From assembly GCA_002077045.2 (NCBI GenBank), contig KZ111158.1, positions 40,341-63,141 on the forward strand: a stretch of DNA of 22,801 nucleotides, given 5' to 3'. Of this stretch, positions 1-10,414 are shown in pieces; within the stretch, counting starts at the first letter, position 1; the number at the start of each line of letters is the position of its first letter. This DNA is from Rachicladosporium sp. CCFEE 5018. Lineage: Eukaryota; Ascomycota; Dothideomycetes; Cladosporiales; Cladosporiaceae. Position numbers and translations under genes: made by a program. The notes beneath the pieces are model-generated. The model saw only the letters and a program-made list of their open reading frames with translations, ran no database searches and was not told where the DNA came from.

Positions 1-919
1 TTCTTCCCTGGTGGGTCTCTCGCCCAACCCATCAGCCAACTCTCGAATCCTCTCAACCCTCGTCAGACTATCCTGCCAGAACACCGTGTCGTCCACCCCA
101 TCCACATGCGGCACCAGGAAGTGATTCGAGTGAAATACCCTCCCTTTGGCATCAGGTTCGAGCACTTTGATGTCGACATGCGAACACTCTACCCCAACTC
201 CACCGGTTGCATCAGCAACAAGCATATGACACGCTGCCGCCACCCCAACCTCCCTCAACATCCCCACCGCCTCATCCTTACTCCGACTCTCCAGCACCAA
301 CCGCAACGCCAAATGCACCGGTAGCCTGTCCCATCCCACACCCTTAGCCTTTACAGCATTCAAACACACGCCAACACCCTGATCATTGAAACCGATCTTC
401 CCGATCAGTCCAGCCTCGGTGATCATCTTGATCCCGGGCTTGTCCTCCTGCTGAATCGTCAATCGAATTAGATTCTCGCCTTGCTGCGGCTGCCAATCCC
501 AGTTCTGCGCCAACCAGCTCTGCCCATCACTGCCCTTCCCGCCAACTTTCCAGCTCAGCGCCGTGCAGCCATCGCCGAAACAACCGAAGACGATCTCGGT
601 GCGGACGTTGAGGGCTAGAATCTCTTCGAACTTCACACCTGCGCCTTGCGCGACGCCGTGGAGTTCTTGGAGGAGTGCTGGGCAATGGCGTTCAAGTGTC
701 GGGATGGATTTTGAAGCTAGAGCGAGGACTTCCGGCCAGGGGAGTTTGCAGTCTGAAAGGAATTTTGATTTGTAGAAAGCGATTGTGCGGTGGATTTGCG
801 TGGCGGCGAGGGAGCCGTGGGTGTGGCCAATCTAGGAGGGTGGTCAGTCCGGGAGAAGGCAGAGCTGGTGTGTTGAGACGTACCTCGTGTGGCGTGCCGG
901 TGGCAGTGACGTGCAGCAT
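1..919 (-). CDS. Penicillin acyltransferase-like Ntn hydrolase (peptidase C45 family), 3' end cut by the window
   Basis: Two exons are read on the minus strand: 919..884 and 831..1, with a 52-base GT-AG intron at 883..832. The visible protein has 289 residues and stays open to the edge, so roughly 70 C-terminal residues should be missing (the family is usually about 350). It opens with MLHVTATGTPHE, then IGHTHG, matching the start of fungal isopenicillin-N acyltransferases, which decides the start codon. The Gly100-Cys101 pair in FGDGCTALSW corresponds to the self-cleavage site that makes the new N-terminal Cys nucleophile, and Asp124 lies in the conserved NWDW stretch. Known members hydrolyse amides or swap acyl side chains on beta-lactams. 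The true substrate here cannot be told. No other beta-lactam gene is nearby, so an IAT-like amidohydrolase of unknown substrate is the safer reading. The C-terminal peroxisome signal, if any, is outside the window. Confidence 0.85.
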
Positions 920-1471
920 GTCGCTGGCGTTCGACGAGGCGTAGAGTCGAGTGTACGTGAGGAGTGTTGTAAGATTGCTTGACGTCTATTGTTTAGTCCG
1001 CCGCGAAGTAGTCCATGTGAATTCAATGTTGAGAGGATAAATAAATCGATTACTATACCTAGCCCAATTACCTTGCAGCAGAGAACTTGATGTCGTTCAT
1101 GGCATTTGTGTCGGACAGTCCGACTGCTGAAGCTCGGTGTAACGTAACAGGCGGATTGCGTAAAGCGGGGCAAACTGTGTTGCGAGACGCTGTACTGAGC
1201 TTCCGCATTCGGCTGGTTGCGTCTCGAACTGATCGCTCCTGCCAGCATCCTCTGTTAATTCTTGCCTGCGCGATATTACTTACCGTTATCAAGGCCAGTA
1301 TGCTAGCTCGTTTGATCTCGGTCAGTCTTTCGACTGCAGTGGCTCCGGGGGGCTGCGTCTCTACATGGGTCAACTGAGTCCTGTCTGCAACGAGGGCAAA
1401 TACGTCTCGAATACATCAACACATATCTGTACATCGATTATCTTCCATCTGGTGTGCAACACTGGAGCATA
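920..1471. other. Intergenic: acyltransferase promoter and NEM1 3' flank
   Basis: About 550 bases lie between the start of the acyltransferase-like gene and the stop of NEM1, both on the minus strand. The stretch must hold the promoter of the first and the 3' untranslated region of the second. Short open frames on both strands (for example 1087..1377) overlap each other, show no family motif and look like chance. I see no repeat or RNA gene. Confidence 0.5.
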
Positions 1472-3220
1472 CTACGCTTGCGCAGCAAAGCCAGGCCCAG
1501 TACCCTGACTGGTACCCAGCATCCCCTGCCGCAGAGCCAGAATAGCTCTCACATCGGTCGCGTACTGTAATCCCTCTAGCAGCGCAATCAAGTGTAGCAA
1601 CTCGCGATCAGTGGGATCCGAGATCCACCCTTCAATAGGCAGCGCATTATCTGGACGTCGTCAGTCGCTGAGCGTCCACCGATGCAATCCGAGTGGGTGG
1701 TGGAGTTAGCACTTACCTTCATGAAACACATAGCTCATCGGACTGTTATCCAAAATCACCACCCTGCCCAGATCCCCCTCCACAACACCCAGATCCTTCA
1801 CATACGCCCCAGCCCGCCAAGTACAATGCTGTCGATAGTACCTCGCACTGAAATATTTTCTCTCCCTCTCCAGATAATCTATGACTGGGTCTGCGTATTC
1901 CTGCACGCTAGCCGTGAAGATAACGAGATTGTACCATTTCGCTACCTTGCGTAGGAATTCGTGCACGTAAGGCCGCTCGTGGACGTAGTATAGGATGGGT
2001 ATAGTAGTTGTTGCGTTTGAGGAAACGCCTGCCGATCCGACGATGGAAGTGACCGGGTTCGCCATTGGTTGCGTCAGCCGCACTTCGACCATGTGGCCTT
2101 GCGACATGCGACCGCCTTTGGCCATGCTGTGGATCAAAGTCTCATCTAGATCAATCACAAGTGTCTTTCGAGGCTGATCTGTAGGCGTTGGAGCGAGAAG
2201 AGAGTATGATGGCTGCCGCCGTGGGACCAGAGGGCGTGGTGGTGTGGGAAGTCGAGGGTACCGCGTGAGTGACTTGAGATGCTGGGACAATGGAGGCGCT
2301 ATGGGTGACTTGAGAGATTGTGCAAGCTCTGATGTAGCGGAAGCGGGCGACTGTGGACGTTGCCGATGCTGTCGTTGAGTGTCTGTTGGCGCGTGTAGCT
2401 TTATTCGGATAGACTTCTTTTGTGGGTTGATCTCGTCTTTGACTGTTGGTGTTTTGGATCTTGTGTTTCGTGATGGACTGTCGGATGGCTTGTCTGCGTC
2501 CGTTTCTGGCTCGCCTTCCGAGGTCATATCTGCGGTAGTCGCACTGGATATACTCGAGTTCGAAGGCGATCTGAGGGGTGAGCGTCGCTGTTGGGTCCTA
2601 GGTACAGCCATCTCGTCCTTCTCTGAGACTTCCTGTACTGCTGATGTCGAGCGTCTACCCGCTGACACTTTGATCTCATCGCTCCCAGCTGCAGGCATTG
2701 GCTGCTCCCTCTTCCTAGATCGCTTACCACCCATAAGAGCGCGGAACTGCCGGAACGGCATGACAGCGCTGAACTGTCCCTGCTCGTTATAGAAGCATGC
2801 GACCACCCATCTCTTCGGCGCAGACAGTGCTGTGTAGATAACACGCACCACCGTGACAGCACTATCAATGATCGCCTCGGCTAGCCTTCGATGCAGTCGC
2901 CAGCTGCTGCGCTGCTCCTCTGTGGCGTGCTTCGATAGCAAAGGCGTCCTCTCGTCCTCGTCTACCGCCTCTTGCTTGATCTCCACGTCGCGTGCGCCAT
3001 CTACATCGTCCTCGGTCCGCGCCCGTCCGGCCCAGGGCAGCTTCTCGTCTAGCTTCTCTGACAGACGATCCGGGTTCGCGGTGACGTCGCGTTCTTCGTT
3101 CTTGTTCTCGCTCTCTGGATCGGCAGAGCTTCCCGTCCTTGATCGCGAAGAAGGAGGAGTCGAGGGAGGGGTCGAGGCAGGGGTGCCGCTGAAGCCAGAG
3201 AGGATGTTGAGGCTGTTCAT
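1472..3220 (-). CDS. NEM1: Nem1-type nuclear envelope phosphatase catalytic subunit (HAD/FCP1-like)
   Basis: Two exons, 3220..1717 and 1650..1472, are joined over a 66-base GTAAGT...CCAG intron in phase 1, giving 560 residues. The start MNSLNILSGF resembles other fungal Nem1 proteins. Residues 1-100 are Ser/Pro/Glu-rich. A hydrophobic stretch at about 114-143 (with TALSAPKRWVVACFYNE) is the membrane anchor region. Residues 165-345 are low-complexity, and the HAD phosphatase domain fills 350-560. Catalytic motif I is DLDETL (Asp357, Asp359), motif II has Thr436 in VIFTAS, Lys475 sits in YVKDL, and motif III is ILDNSP (Asp491, Asn492). Exon 2 supplies the conserved DNALPIEGWISDPTDREL stretch. 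By family knowledge, Nem1 with Spo7 dephosphorylates the phosphatidate phosphatase Pah1 at the ER/nuclear membrane, switching lipid flow from phospholipid to triacylglycerol. It is divergent from the eIF2B beta gene. An FCP1/SCP phosphatase is the alternative, but the membrane segment and start favour Nem1. Confidence 0.93.
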
Positions 3221-3897
3221 GTCCTGTTGGACCTCGTCTGGTCAACAATTTTGTCGCAGCGATCGCCCACGTGTCGTCCAATTAGGTCGTGAATCGTGGT
3301 TAATCGATCACCAGTCTCCTCTACGTTCGCATCTGGCGATGTTCATAAAGCATGTGGAAGTCCGTGGTGGAATTGTGCAGCCTCGGGTGGCTGGCTGGTC
3401 GAAGGATCGCTTTCGTACGGCAGCTACGGCCAATCTCTGCGGTCGTAGTAGAACCGAACACCCTATCTATCTTATTTGATTAACGACAACGTCGGCTACG
3501 GTCGCATGCTAAGAGATAATACACCAAAGGTTTGATGAATGGCAATGGTAGAGGCTCATACGATGTAGGTGCAGCTGTTATGTCACAGAGTTGTGCAGGA
3601 GGTCCGAGTGCCGAGAAATGTGCAACAAAAGCGAGTCATATCGAACAGAACATATGAGTGTACCTCTTCACTACATGTACCAAAATTGAACAATCGTGTC
3701 CGTATTCAGCGAACCAGATCTGCCTCTTTACCTGCCGGCAGAAGCTTGACCAGACCACTGCTTATCACACAATTCACCAACGACACAGTGTCGATTTCAC
3801 TCGCTCCAACGGACAGCCTTGTGGGCCAGCACACAGATTCACTACTTGACAGTACAAGCGATACTTGTGACTTGCAATCGCCCGGTCGAGGAGCACC
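3221..3897. promoter_or_regulatory. Shared divergent promoter region, NEM1 / eIF2B beta
   Basis: These 677 bases separate two divergent start codons and should carry both promoters and 5' leaders. One palindromic CACGTG lies at 3268-3273, 48 bases before the NEM1 start, but a single copy is expected by chance. I see no convincing TATA element. The open frame from 3569 crosses into the eIF2B beta gene in another frame and is a shadow. Confidence 0.5.
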
Positions 3898-5524
3898 ATG
3901 CCATCCGCGGTCAGCTCCTTCGGGGCAACGCCCACCCTCGCCACCTTCCTCAAAGCCAGCAAGAACAACTCCATCGAATCCGGTATCGAACTGCTCGTCA
4001 GTCTCCTTCAACGCCGCCAGATCCGAAATTCACGACAATGCGCCCTTGCAACAGCTCACTTACTCCTCCGAGTCATCGGACAGGAACGCGTGCGCGATGT
4101 TCAAGTCCTGATCAAACGCGTCCGCAGTGTTGGGCGCCGACTCATCTCTGCCCAACCCCGGGAGATGGCCGTCGGCAATATCGTACGCCGAGTATTGGGC
4201 ATCATCCGAGAGGTTGCTGAGGAGGCATCAGCGGAGCCGGAGAGTGAAGTGGCGGGTCCATCGAGTGGTGGGATGCGAGAGCTGCATCGACCGGCACTGA
4301 ATTCCACGATCTCGAGCTTTAGTCCCCTGCATCAGAGCTCAGCGCTGCCAGCCTCGTTTCACTCCCGCTTTGGATCTGGCGACTCTAGCAACGACTCGAC
4401 GCCCTTGATTCAATCTTTCTCGGATCTATCCCTGGTAGAGCAGCAGCAGCAGCAACGACCCGCGCTCGCAGCTGCGCATGCAGGCTCTCTGTTCGGGCTT
4501 TTCCAACAGCCTGGCTCAGCGCGAAACACACCACCAGTGACTGGCACATCGACTCCTATCCCTTCGACGCCAACGAAAGGCAAAGTTGCTCTCAACACAG
4601 CCACGTCTGAAACGATCGATCTCAAGTCCGAGATTTTATCATCGATCCGCGAGCTCCTAGACGAGCTGGACGTGGTGGACTCACAAATCGCCGAATCAGC
4701 ACTCGATCACATACATGCAGGCGAAATCATCTTAATCAACACAAGTAGTCAGACAGTGCAAAGATTCCTGGCGGCCGCAGCACGAAAGCGAAAATTCACA
4801 GTAGTGGTCGCCGAGACGTGGCCGAACGATCATCAAGCCACTCACAGTACCATAGTCAATGGTTCACGGCCAAGTGATGGTACCGGAGAGGTGGGTCTCG
4901 CATTCCCTGTTGAAGACTGCTTATACTGATACGTCAAGCGCAGCCCGATGAGAGCTTCAAGCCCCTGACTGCTCTCGGCACCACAGTCATAATGATCCCG
5001 GACTCCGCTGTCTTTGCGCTCATGTCCCGGATCAACAAAGTCATACTGGCCCCCCACACGGTTCGTGCTTAGTCCTTGTCTTTATCGTTTCAGCAGTCAC
5101 TGACATTTGTTCGGACAGGTCCTCGCCAACGGCTCCCTCCTCGCTGCATCAGGTAGCAGCACAATCGCTCTTGCAGCTCGCGCACATCGCGTACCTGTAG
5201 TAGTGCTCAGCGGCATCTACAAGCTCTCGCCAGTGTATCCCTTCGATACTGCCGAGCTGATCGAGTGGGGTGATCCAAGTAAAGTCGTACGTCTCTCCAT
5301 CGACTGCATCATTATTACCGGCACTGACCACATCCCAGATCGACTACGCGGACGGCGAGCTAATCGACTCACTGACAGTCTCGAACCCAATTTTCGACCA
5401 CGTGAGCGCCGACCTGATCGACCTGTATATCACCAACCTCGGCGGCCACGCTCCGAGCTACCTCTACCGAATCGTGGCAGACCACTACAGGCCGGAGGAT
5501 GTGGATCTCATGAGCAAAGCATAG
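3898..5524 (+). CDS. GCD7: Translation initiation factor eIF2B subunit beta
   Basis: Four exons, 3898..4890, 4944..5060, 5119..5286 and 5339..5524, all joined in phase 0 over introns of 52-58 bases, give 487 residues. The first donor is GTGGGT, the others GTTCGT and GTACGT. Residues 1-108 form the helical N-terminal part. About 109-240 is a Ser/Pro/Gln-rich insert with a poly-Gln run. From about 241 the Rossmann-like domain follows, with the family stretches ILINTSSQTV, VVAETWPN, MIPDSAVFALMSRINKVIL, VLANGSLLAASG, VVLSGIYKLSPVYPF and NLGGHAPSYLYRI. By family knowledge this subunit belongs to the regulatory core (alpha-beta-delta) of the cytosolic eIF2 guanine-nucleotide exchange factor, which senses phosphorylated eIF2 in stress. 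The protein is longer than human (351) and yeast (381) homologues because of the insert. The alpha and delta subunits are related, but the C-terminal motifs fit beta best. Confidence 0.93.
4441..4455 (+). repeat. Short CAG/CAA run coding poly-Gln
   Basis: Four CAG codons followed by one CAA encode five glutamines inside the low-complexity insert of eIF2B beta (residues 182-186). The run is short, interrupted at its end, and in frame. It could vary in length between strains. Confidence 0.8.
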
Positions 5525-5627
5525 TGTATCATGCATGGCTCAAGCGGCGTTATCTACAGTCCCTGTTCCCAAACACGTAAGATCATCAACACGACACTCA
5601 TCACAATCAAGTCCTTCGGCCAGCCTC

Positions 5628-6769
5628 CTAGCTCATAGCCGCCGCAGCTACAAGACAATCAATCCCACTACTTTGACTAGCCATATTCGCATCAAACAAA
5701 GGACCCTGCCAATCCGGCCCGATCTCCCCGTCATCCTGGCGATCATTATTCCAGATTGAGTCTGCGTTCCGCTGTAGAAAAGCCACATAATCCCCATCCA
5801 GCCTCACACTCTGCAGCTTCGCCAGATTCCGCACAAACACGCCCTTGAATTGCGCGGCCGTGGCATCCGGTGGACCCGGGTAACTGGGCTCAGTAAGAAT
5901 ACCGGTATCAGTGAGGTGGAGCAGGGCGCCGTGAGCGATTGAGTCCGCGGTGTTGAGGTATGAGGAATCGGAAGTCAGGTAGTAGAGCTCCACAAGTCCG
6001 CCGAGAATGGCGCCTTGATTGTACGTCCAGATTGTCGTATGGCTCCCCGATGTGCATGTTGAGGGGTCTAAGCCATCTAGGAAAAGGTCATCGGAGTTCA
6101 TGAGGCCGGAATGCTGGATCAGCCAGTCCGCTTGGTTGGCAGCGTAGGTGCGGTAGACTGTGCCGTCATTCGGGGACCGGTTGCCGAGCGATGCAGCGAC
6201 GGCGAGGAAGAGCTCGTTGTTAATCGAGGCGATGTAACCGCGGTCTTTGCTCCACCATTGGCCGCCACAGCTGGCGTCTAGGCCGGTAGTGAGGTCTTGG
6301 AAGATCGAGCGCGCGGTGGAGAGGTAGTTGATGTCTTGGGTGATGTCGAAAGCGGCGATCCACCCGAGGGCCCACCAGGCTTCGTCGTCTGCGAATGTTA
6401 GTGACTTGAGGTCCAGCAAAAGCCTTGGCGATCTGCGGCCGGCTTACCGTAGTAGTCATTCAGCCATGTGCCGCCATTTGACGCCGGCGCTGCGTTATAC
6501 GTCGTTTGGAAGTAATTCGAGGCTGTAGGGATGAAGTCGCTGTCAATGGCTGCAAGGTCGGCGAGGGCGGTCAAGGCGTTCGCTGAGTTCCACCAGAGGT
6601 CTTGCCAGAGACCGTTTGTAGAGTCATACCAGTTCTGGTTCAAGACGTCTGTGGCATTGAGGGCGTTGCTGATGTAGTCTGAGCGAGTGGCTGCACGGGC
6701 TGCCAATGGGAGAGTTGACAGGCCGAGTGCAAGAGCTGCGCGTGACTTGGAGAGCGTTTGTGGCGCCAT
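5628..6769 (-). CDS. Secreted glycoside hydrolase family 76 (alpha-1,6-mannanase-like)
   Basis: Two exons, 6769..6448 and 6388..5628, with a 59-base GTAAGC...GCAG intron in phase 1, give 360 residues. An N-terminal signal peptide ends near ARA at residues 24-26. Then come LWWNSANALTALADLA and, formed exactly across the splice junction, YYDDEAWWALGWI. Asp108 and Asp109 are the paired acidic residues that are catalytic in GH76 mannanases. Further family-like stretches are CGGQWW, NNELFLAVAASLGNR, WTYNQGAILGGL and FKGVFVRNLAKL. GH76 enzymes cut or rearrange alpha-1,6-mannose backbones; the fungal Dfg5/Dcw1 branch links GPI proteins to the wall. This protein ends at residue 360 without a hydrophobic GPI-attachment tail, so it is probably released rather than anchored. 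Its stop lies 103 bases from that of eIF2B beta, so the 3' ends converge closely and may overlap as transcripts. Confidence 0.92.
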
Positions 6770-7732
6770 GAAGGGTTTCGGGTGGCTTTTTCAGCTAAGA
6801 GCGTCGTAGAGAAGCTTCATATGGAGGCAATGGTGACAGAACGGCATAGGGGGCTTGAACGGAGAAGGACATTGATATACTTACCACAGTCTACCTCGAC
6901 TACTGATCGTCGCAGTTAAGTCTGCATCGAAGCCATGCATGCAACATCATCGCACCTCGTCACGACAGTCACAGATCGACATGTCGCCGTCACGTCGACG
7001 ATCAAGGTCTTTGATGAAGTTGATAGGCAATGTGGACTGGCGGGCAAGTGACGTCCTTGCGCAGTAGTCGTAGAGCCAGCGGCTACTAACGGGCAACGCA
7101 GACAATGAAGTGGGCTTGACCGTATTTCCGATGTCTGGTACAGCGGACCGTAGGCGTTGCGTTTTGCTGGTAGCTTTGTCGGGACTAAGAGATAGCTGCT
7201 AGTGGCTTGCAGAGCGGTGGAGAGACATAGCCGGCTTGAGGAAAGTGAGGTCACGCAGCGTAATTCCATACTCCTCCAAGGTAGAGTAGGCATCCTGCCC
7301 TGGAGTATCGATGTGGGTGGTGGATAGGACTAAGGATTTCGAGCTTGACCCGATGTTGTCTCGGACCTGCGACTCGCTAATAAGTGCTTACCGTCGACAG
7401 GGCTTGCTGATTTCTCCATGGTCCAACGGCTCAATCGTGAACTTCTGCAGGACACATCGCCATGCCGACCATACCGACGGGCGTTGTTTTTGATGAAGAG
7501 AGGCCTTGCGGTCGAACGAATATCGTGAACAGGTGTTCAAGTGATCCGCTTCGTCGGCGGATGCCCATGCCGTCCCGTTGTATTCCACCAATTGCACGAG
7601 AGTCACATTGAAGCTCACGCATAGCATCATTTCATGTCCGCTAGAGATGCTGCAAAGTCACGATGGCCGCGGCGAAGTCCGCACGACAGCCCTCACAAAC
7701 GTCAGACCACTCCAACCCCCGACCGAATTCCT
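6770..7732. other. Intergenic: GH76 promoter and ECT1 3' flank
   Basis: These 963 bases lie between the GH76 start codon and the ECT1 stop, both genes being on the minus strand. Open frames on both strands (such as 6916..7293 and 7388..7630) overlap one another, have low-complexity or unconvincing translations, and show no splice pattern that I can join into a gene. I see no repeat, tRNA or transposon end. Confidence 0.5.
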
Positions 7733-9328
7733 TCAAGCGCCGAATTGTTTCTCAATCTCACTCCAACTCCTCTCCAACTTCTTCCTCTTGATCTCCTCCT
7801 GTTTCTTCCTCGGCGCCTCCAACCTTTCAAGCGTATCTCTCCTCTCTAATCTCAACGCCTCGGCCTCCTGTCGCGCAGCCTCCGCCTCCGCGACACTTTT
7901 CACTCCCTTTCGCTTCTGTCGTTCCTCAAACTCTGTGCGCTTCGCCCATATCCGCTTGACGATATGCTCTGCATTCACGTCCGCGAATTGATGCGAGGGC
8001 GTTTGGTGAAAAATGTTGATCGCTTTTGCGTCTGCGTAGACGTCCGTGGGCGAGGGGAGGAAGGATGTAGGGCCGTGGTAGACTGCGTCTGGGTGTTGCA
8101 CTCCTGCTGTGGTATCGGAGGTATTGAGAGCAGGCAGGGAGCTGAGAAAGCTTATTGAGGGCGTGAAGGGTGCTGAGAAGATGACGCTGTGGATGTATTT
8201 GCACTGCACGACGCACAGTCCGCGCTCGAGAATGTTCATTATGGGGTAATTTAGGCCTTTGTAGTGGTTTACTATGTCGTCGTCGTGGAGGCCTGCGATT
8301 ATGTATGCGGGAGGGTAGTCGGAGCCTGTGTCTGTAATGCGCTGTTGTGTTGCTGAGGGAGAATACCAGTCGCGGTCTTGGCCGAGTTTGTCTTCGAGGT
8401 CATACACGGTTTTGAGAAAGGTGATCTGGCCAGAGGAGAACAGGTCGAAGCTGCCGTCCACGTAGACTATGCGTTGGCCGGCTTTTGGACCCATCCCGTT
8501 CACGATCGAGGTATAGCTGCCCTTGCCCAAGTCGTGGAGGTTCAGACCGTTCACTCCTTTGAGAAGACCTGCAGCGCTACTTCGTCTTCGTTCTATGGGT
8601 CGATGTTTTGGCTTGAACTTCCACACCGCCACATAGGGATCTATGCCGTTTGGCGCAGAAGCATACTCTCGTATCCGCTGTTGCGCGGCCTTACCGCGCT
8701 CTCCTCGTTCATCATCGCTACCGATGCCCTCCCTGCCAGACAGATAGTCCGTCAAGCTCTTGATGTGATGGTCTTTCGTCACCAGCAACATCCTCCCAAC
8801 CAAGTCTGTCGTGCTAATGTAAGGCGTCCGTTTGACGATCTTCATTCGCCCGGCTTTCTTCACAAACCGATACGCATCCTCTCCGTTCGCGTCGCTAGTG
8901 ATATCATCGCCGTGTACGACGTACTTGCAGCCGTAATGATCGATCCAGGGTAAACTCGTAACGTACGGCGAGCTCGGCACACATAATGTGCTGAAACGAC
9001 AGGCATTCACCGCTGCTACGCGCTCCTCGAGATTCATAACTGTAGGCCCTTTGTGCTTGAGGATCTCTTCATCCGAGTGTATGCCCACAAGCAGCGAGTC
9101 TCCCAAGCGACGGGCTTGCAGCATGACGCCCGCATGGCCATGGTGGAAGAAGTCGAAGCAGCCGTCAATCCAGAGTCGGTCATCGCGGGCTTCGACATCG
9201 TCCTGGGGGTCAACGGGCCATTCACCGGGTTCGGGGATTGTGCAGCCGACTTCTGGATCTCTATGGAGTCGAGTTAGCTTTGCGACTCGATACAGTCTTG
9301 AAGGGCTATGTTACATCTTGGGCGCCAT
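7733..9328 (-). CDS. ECT1: Ethanolamine-phosphate cytidylyltransferase
   Basis: The first exon is only 14 bases (9328..9315, MAPK plus two bases). A 54-base GTAACA...CATAG intron with a good GCTAAC branch site follows, then one exon 9260..7733, giving 513 residues. The first cytidylyltransferase domain has WIDGCFDFFHHGHAG (HxGH: His44, Gly46, His47), VGIHSDEEILKHKGP, HGDD and KRTPYISTTDLVGRML. A linker covers about 175-265. The second domain (GSFDLF onward, from residue 274) keeps the fold signature, but its nucleotide-binding motif reads SSGQ in place of HxGH. The last 80 residues are a charged Arg/Glu/Lys-rich helix. By family knowledge the enzyme makes CDP-ethanolamine from CTP and phosphoethanolamine, the rate-setting step of the Kennedy route to phosphatidylethanolamine. 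Choline-phosphate cytidylyltransferase is excluded by the two-domain layout. It is divergent from GET1. Confidence 0.93.
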
Positions 9329-9666
9329 GACTGCTGAGGCTACCGGTGTACCAATAAATGAGCTGTGGTCATGGGTGGTGAGATAGCGATGGACTGAGGG
9401 ATATTGCGACTGTCATATGGCAAAGCCTGAGTCTGTACGGAACAAAATCACTCACCAGAAGCTTGAAAGTATGTAGATCTGCTCGAGGTGCTGGCATGTG
9501 ACCGATGTCTGAGCAGTGGAAGGTACGGTGCACAGCCACGTGAGGCGGGGCACAGGCGACGTCACACCCAAGTGGTCGGATCTCAGGGCCAAAATGTTGA
9601 CTCCCGCAGAATATATAACTTTGTACAGACGCGCATGGTCGATGTACAGGACTCTCGGTTGCAAAC
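9329..9666. promoter_or_regulatory. Shared divergent promoter region, ECT1 / GET1
   Basis: These 338 bases separate the two divergent start codons. They contain CATGTG at 9495-9500 and CACGTG at 9537-9542, E-box-like cores resembling the yeast inositol-responsive element, and a TATATAA at 9612-9618 on the GET1 side. Any regulatory use of the E-box cores is only a guess, since such hexamers are common by chance. Confidence 0.45.
9612..9618 (+). promoter_or_regulatory. GET1: TATA-like element upstream of GET1
   Basis: A TATATAA heptamer ends 48 bases before the GET1 start codon. It is the only clear TATA-like string in this short intergenic region. The distance would imply a very short 5' leader, so its use is uncertain. 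Confidence 0.3.
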
Positions 9667-10414
9667 ATGATCTCCCTCCTCCTAGTCATCTTCGGCTTCC
9701 AGCTGCTCATCCACCTTGTCAACACTGTAGGCGCGAGTACGATCAACGAGCTGGTGCGGCGCAAAGCGACTCAGACAGCATGGGCCGACGATACTGACAT
9801 ATCTCTAGCTATGGCGAACCTACACCAAGCTTCCAACGCCCCAGTCGCGACAAGCTGCCTCGAATCTCTCCCTTCGTAGCGAAGTCGTCAAGCTGAACCG
9901 AGAAATGACGAACACGTCTGCGCAAGATGACTTCGCGAAGTGGGCAAAGCTACGACGGCAGCACGATAAGAAGAAGGACGAGTATGACAAGAATGGTACA
10001 GATTGCCTTGCTGCTTTCAGCTTGATCGTGGTACTGACGTAGACCTTCATAGCTGCGAACATCCAGTCCTTCCGCACGAACTTCGACCGCGCCGTCAAGC
10101 TCCTCCGATGGCTAGGCACGACAGGCGCCCGATTCCTCCTGCAGATGTACTTCGCGAAGCAGCCGCTCTTCTGGCTGCCGCAAGGCTGGGTGCCGTACCA
10201 AGTTGAGTGGCTCCTGAGTTTCCCGAAAGCGCCGCTAGGGAGTATCAGTGTGCAGCTATGGTGGATTGCGTGCACGAGCGTGATTGCAATGGTGAGCGAG
10301 GCTGCTGTGGCGTTGTGGACGTTGGAGACAGGGAAGGTTGTAATGGGAGAGAATAAGGGGGAGCCAGTGAAGATGGGCAGTAGTGGGAGTAGAGAACAGA
10401 AGAAAGAGTTGTAG
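9667..10414 (+). CDS. GET1: Get1, ER receptor subunit for tail-anchored protein insertion
   Basis: Three exons, 9667..9753, 9809..9995 and 10053..10414, joined in phases 0 and 1 over introns of 55 and 57 bases, give 211 residues. Residues 3-22 form the first membrane segment (SLLLVIFGFQLLIHLVNTVG). Exon 2 carries the cytosolic coiled coil with LRSEVVKLNREM and FAKWAKLRRQHDKKKDEY, the family's signature region that contacts the Get3 ATPase. Two more hydrophobic segments lie around 108-135 and 158-181 (LWWIACTSVIAMVSEAAVALW), followed by a polar, Lys/Glu-rich tail. By family knowledge Get1 with Get2 forms the ER membrane insertase that receives tail-anchored proteins from Get3. The length is normal for filamentous fungi. 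The single-exon reading of the first 70 codons would lose the LWRTYTKLPTP stretch typical of Get1, which supports the spliced model. Confidence 0.95.

Noticed and set aside
3268..9542. CACGTG and CATGTG E-box cores ahead of NEM1 and in the ECT1/GET1 promoter as an inositol-type lipid regulon
   Set aside because: CACGTG also occurs near 5400 (inside an exon), 10514 and 15297. About five or six copies are expected by chance in a window of this length, so the pattern carries no weight by itself.
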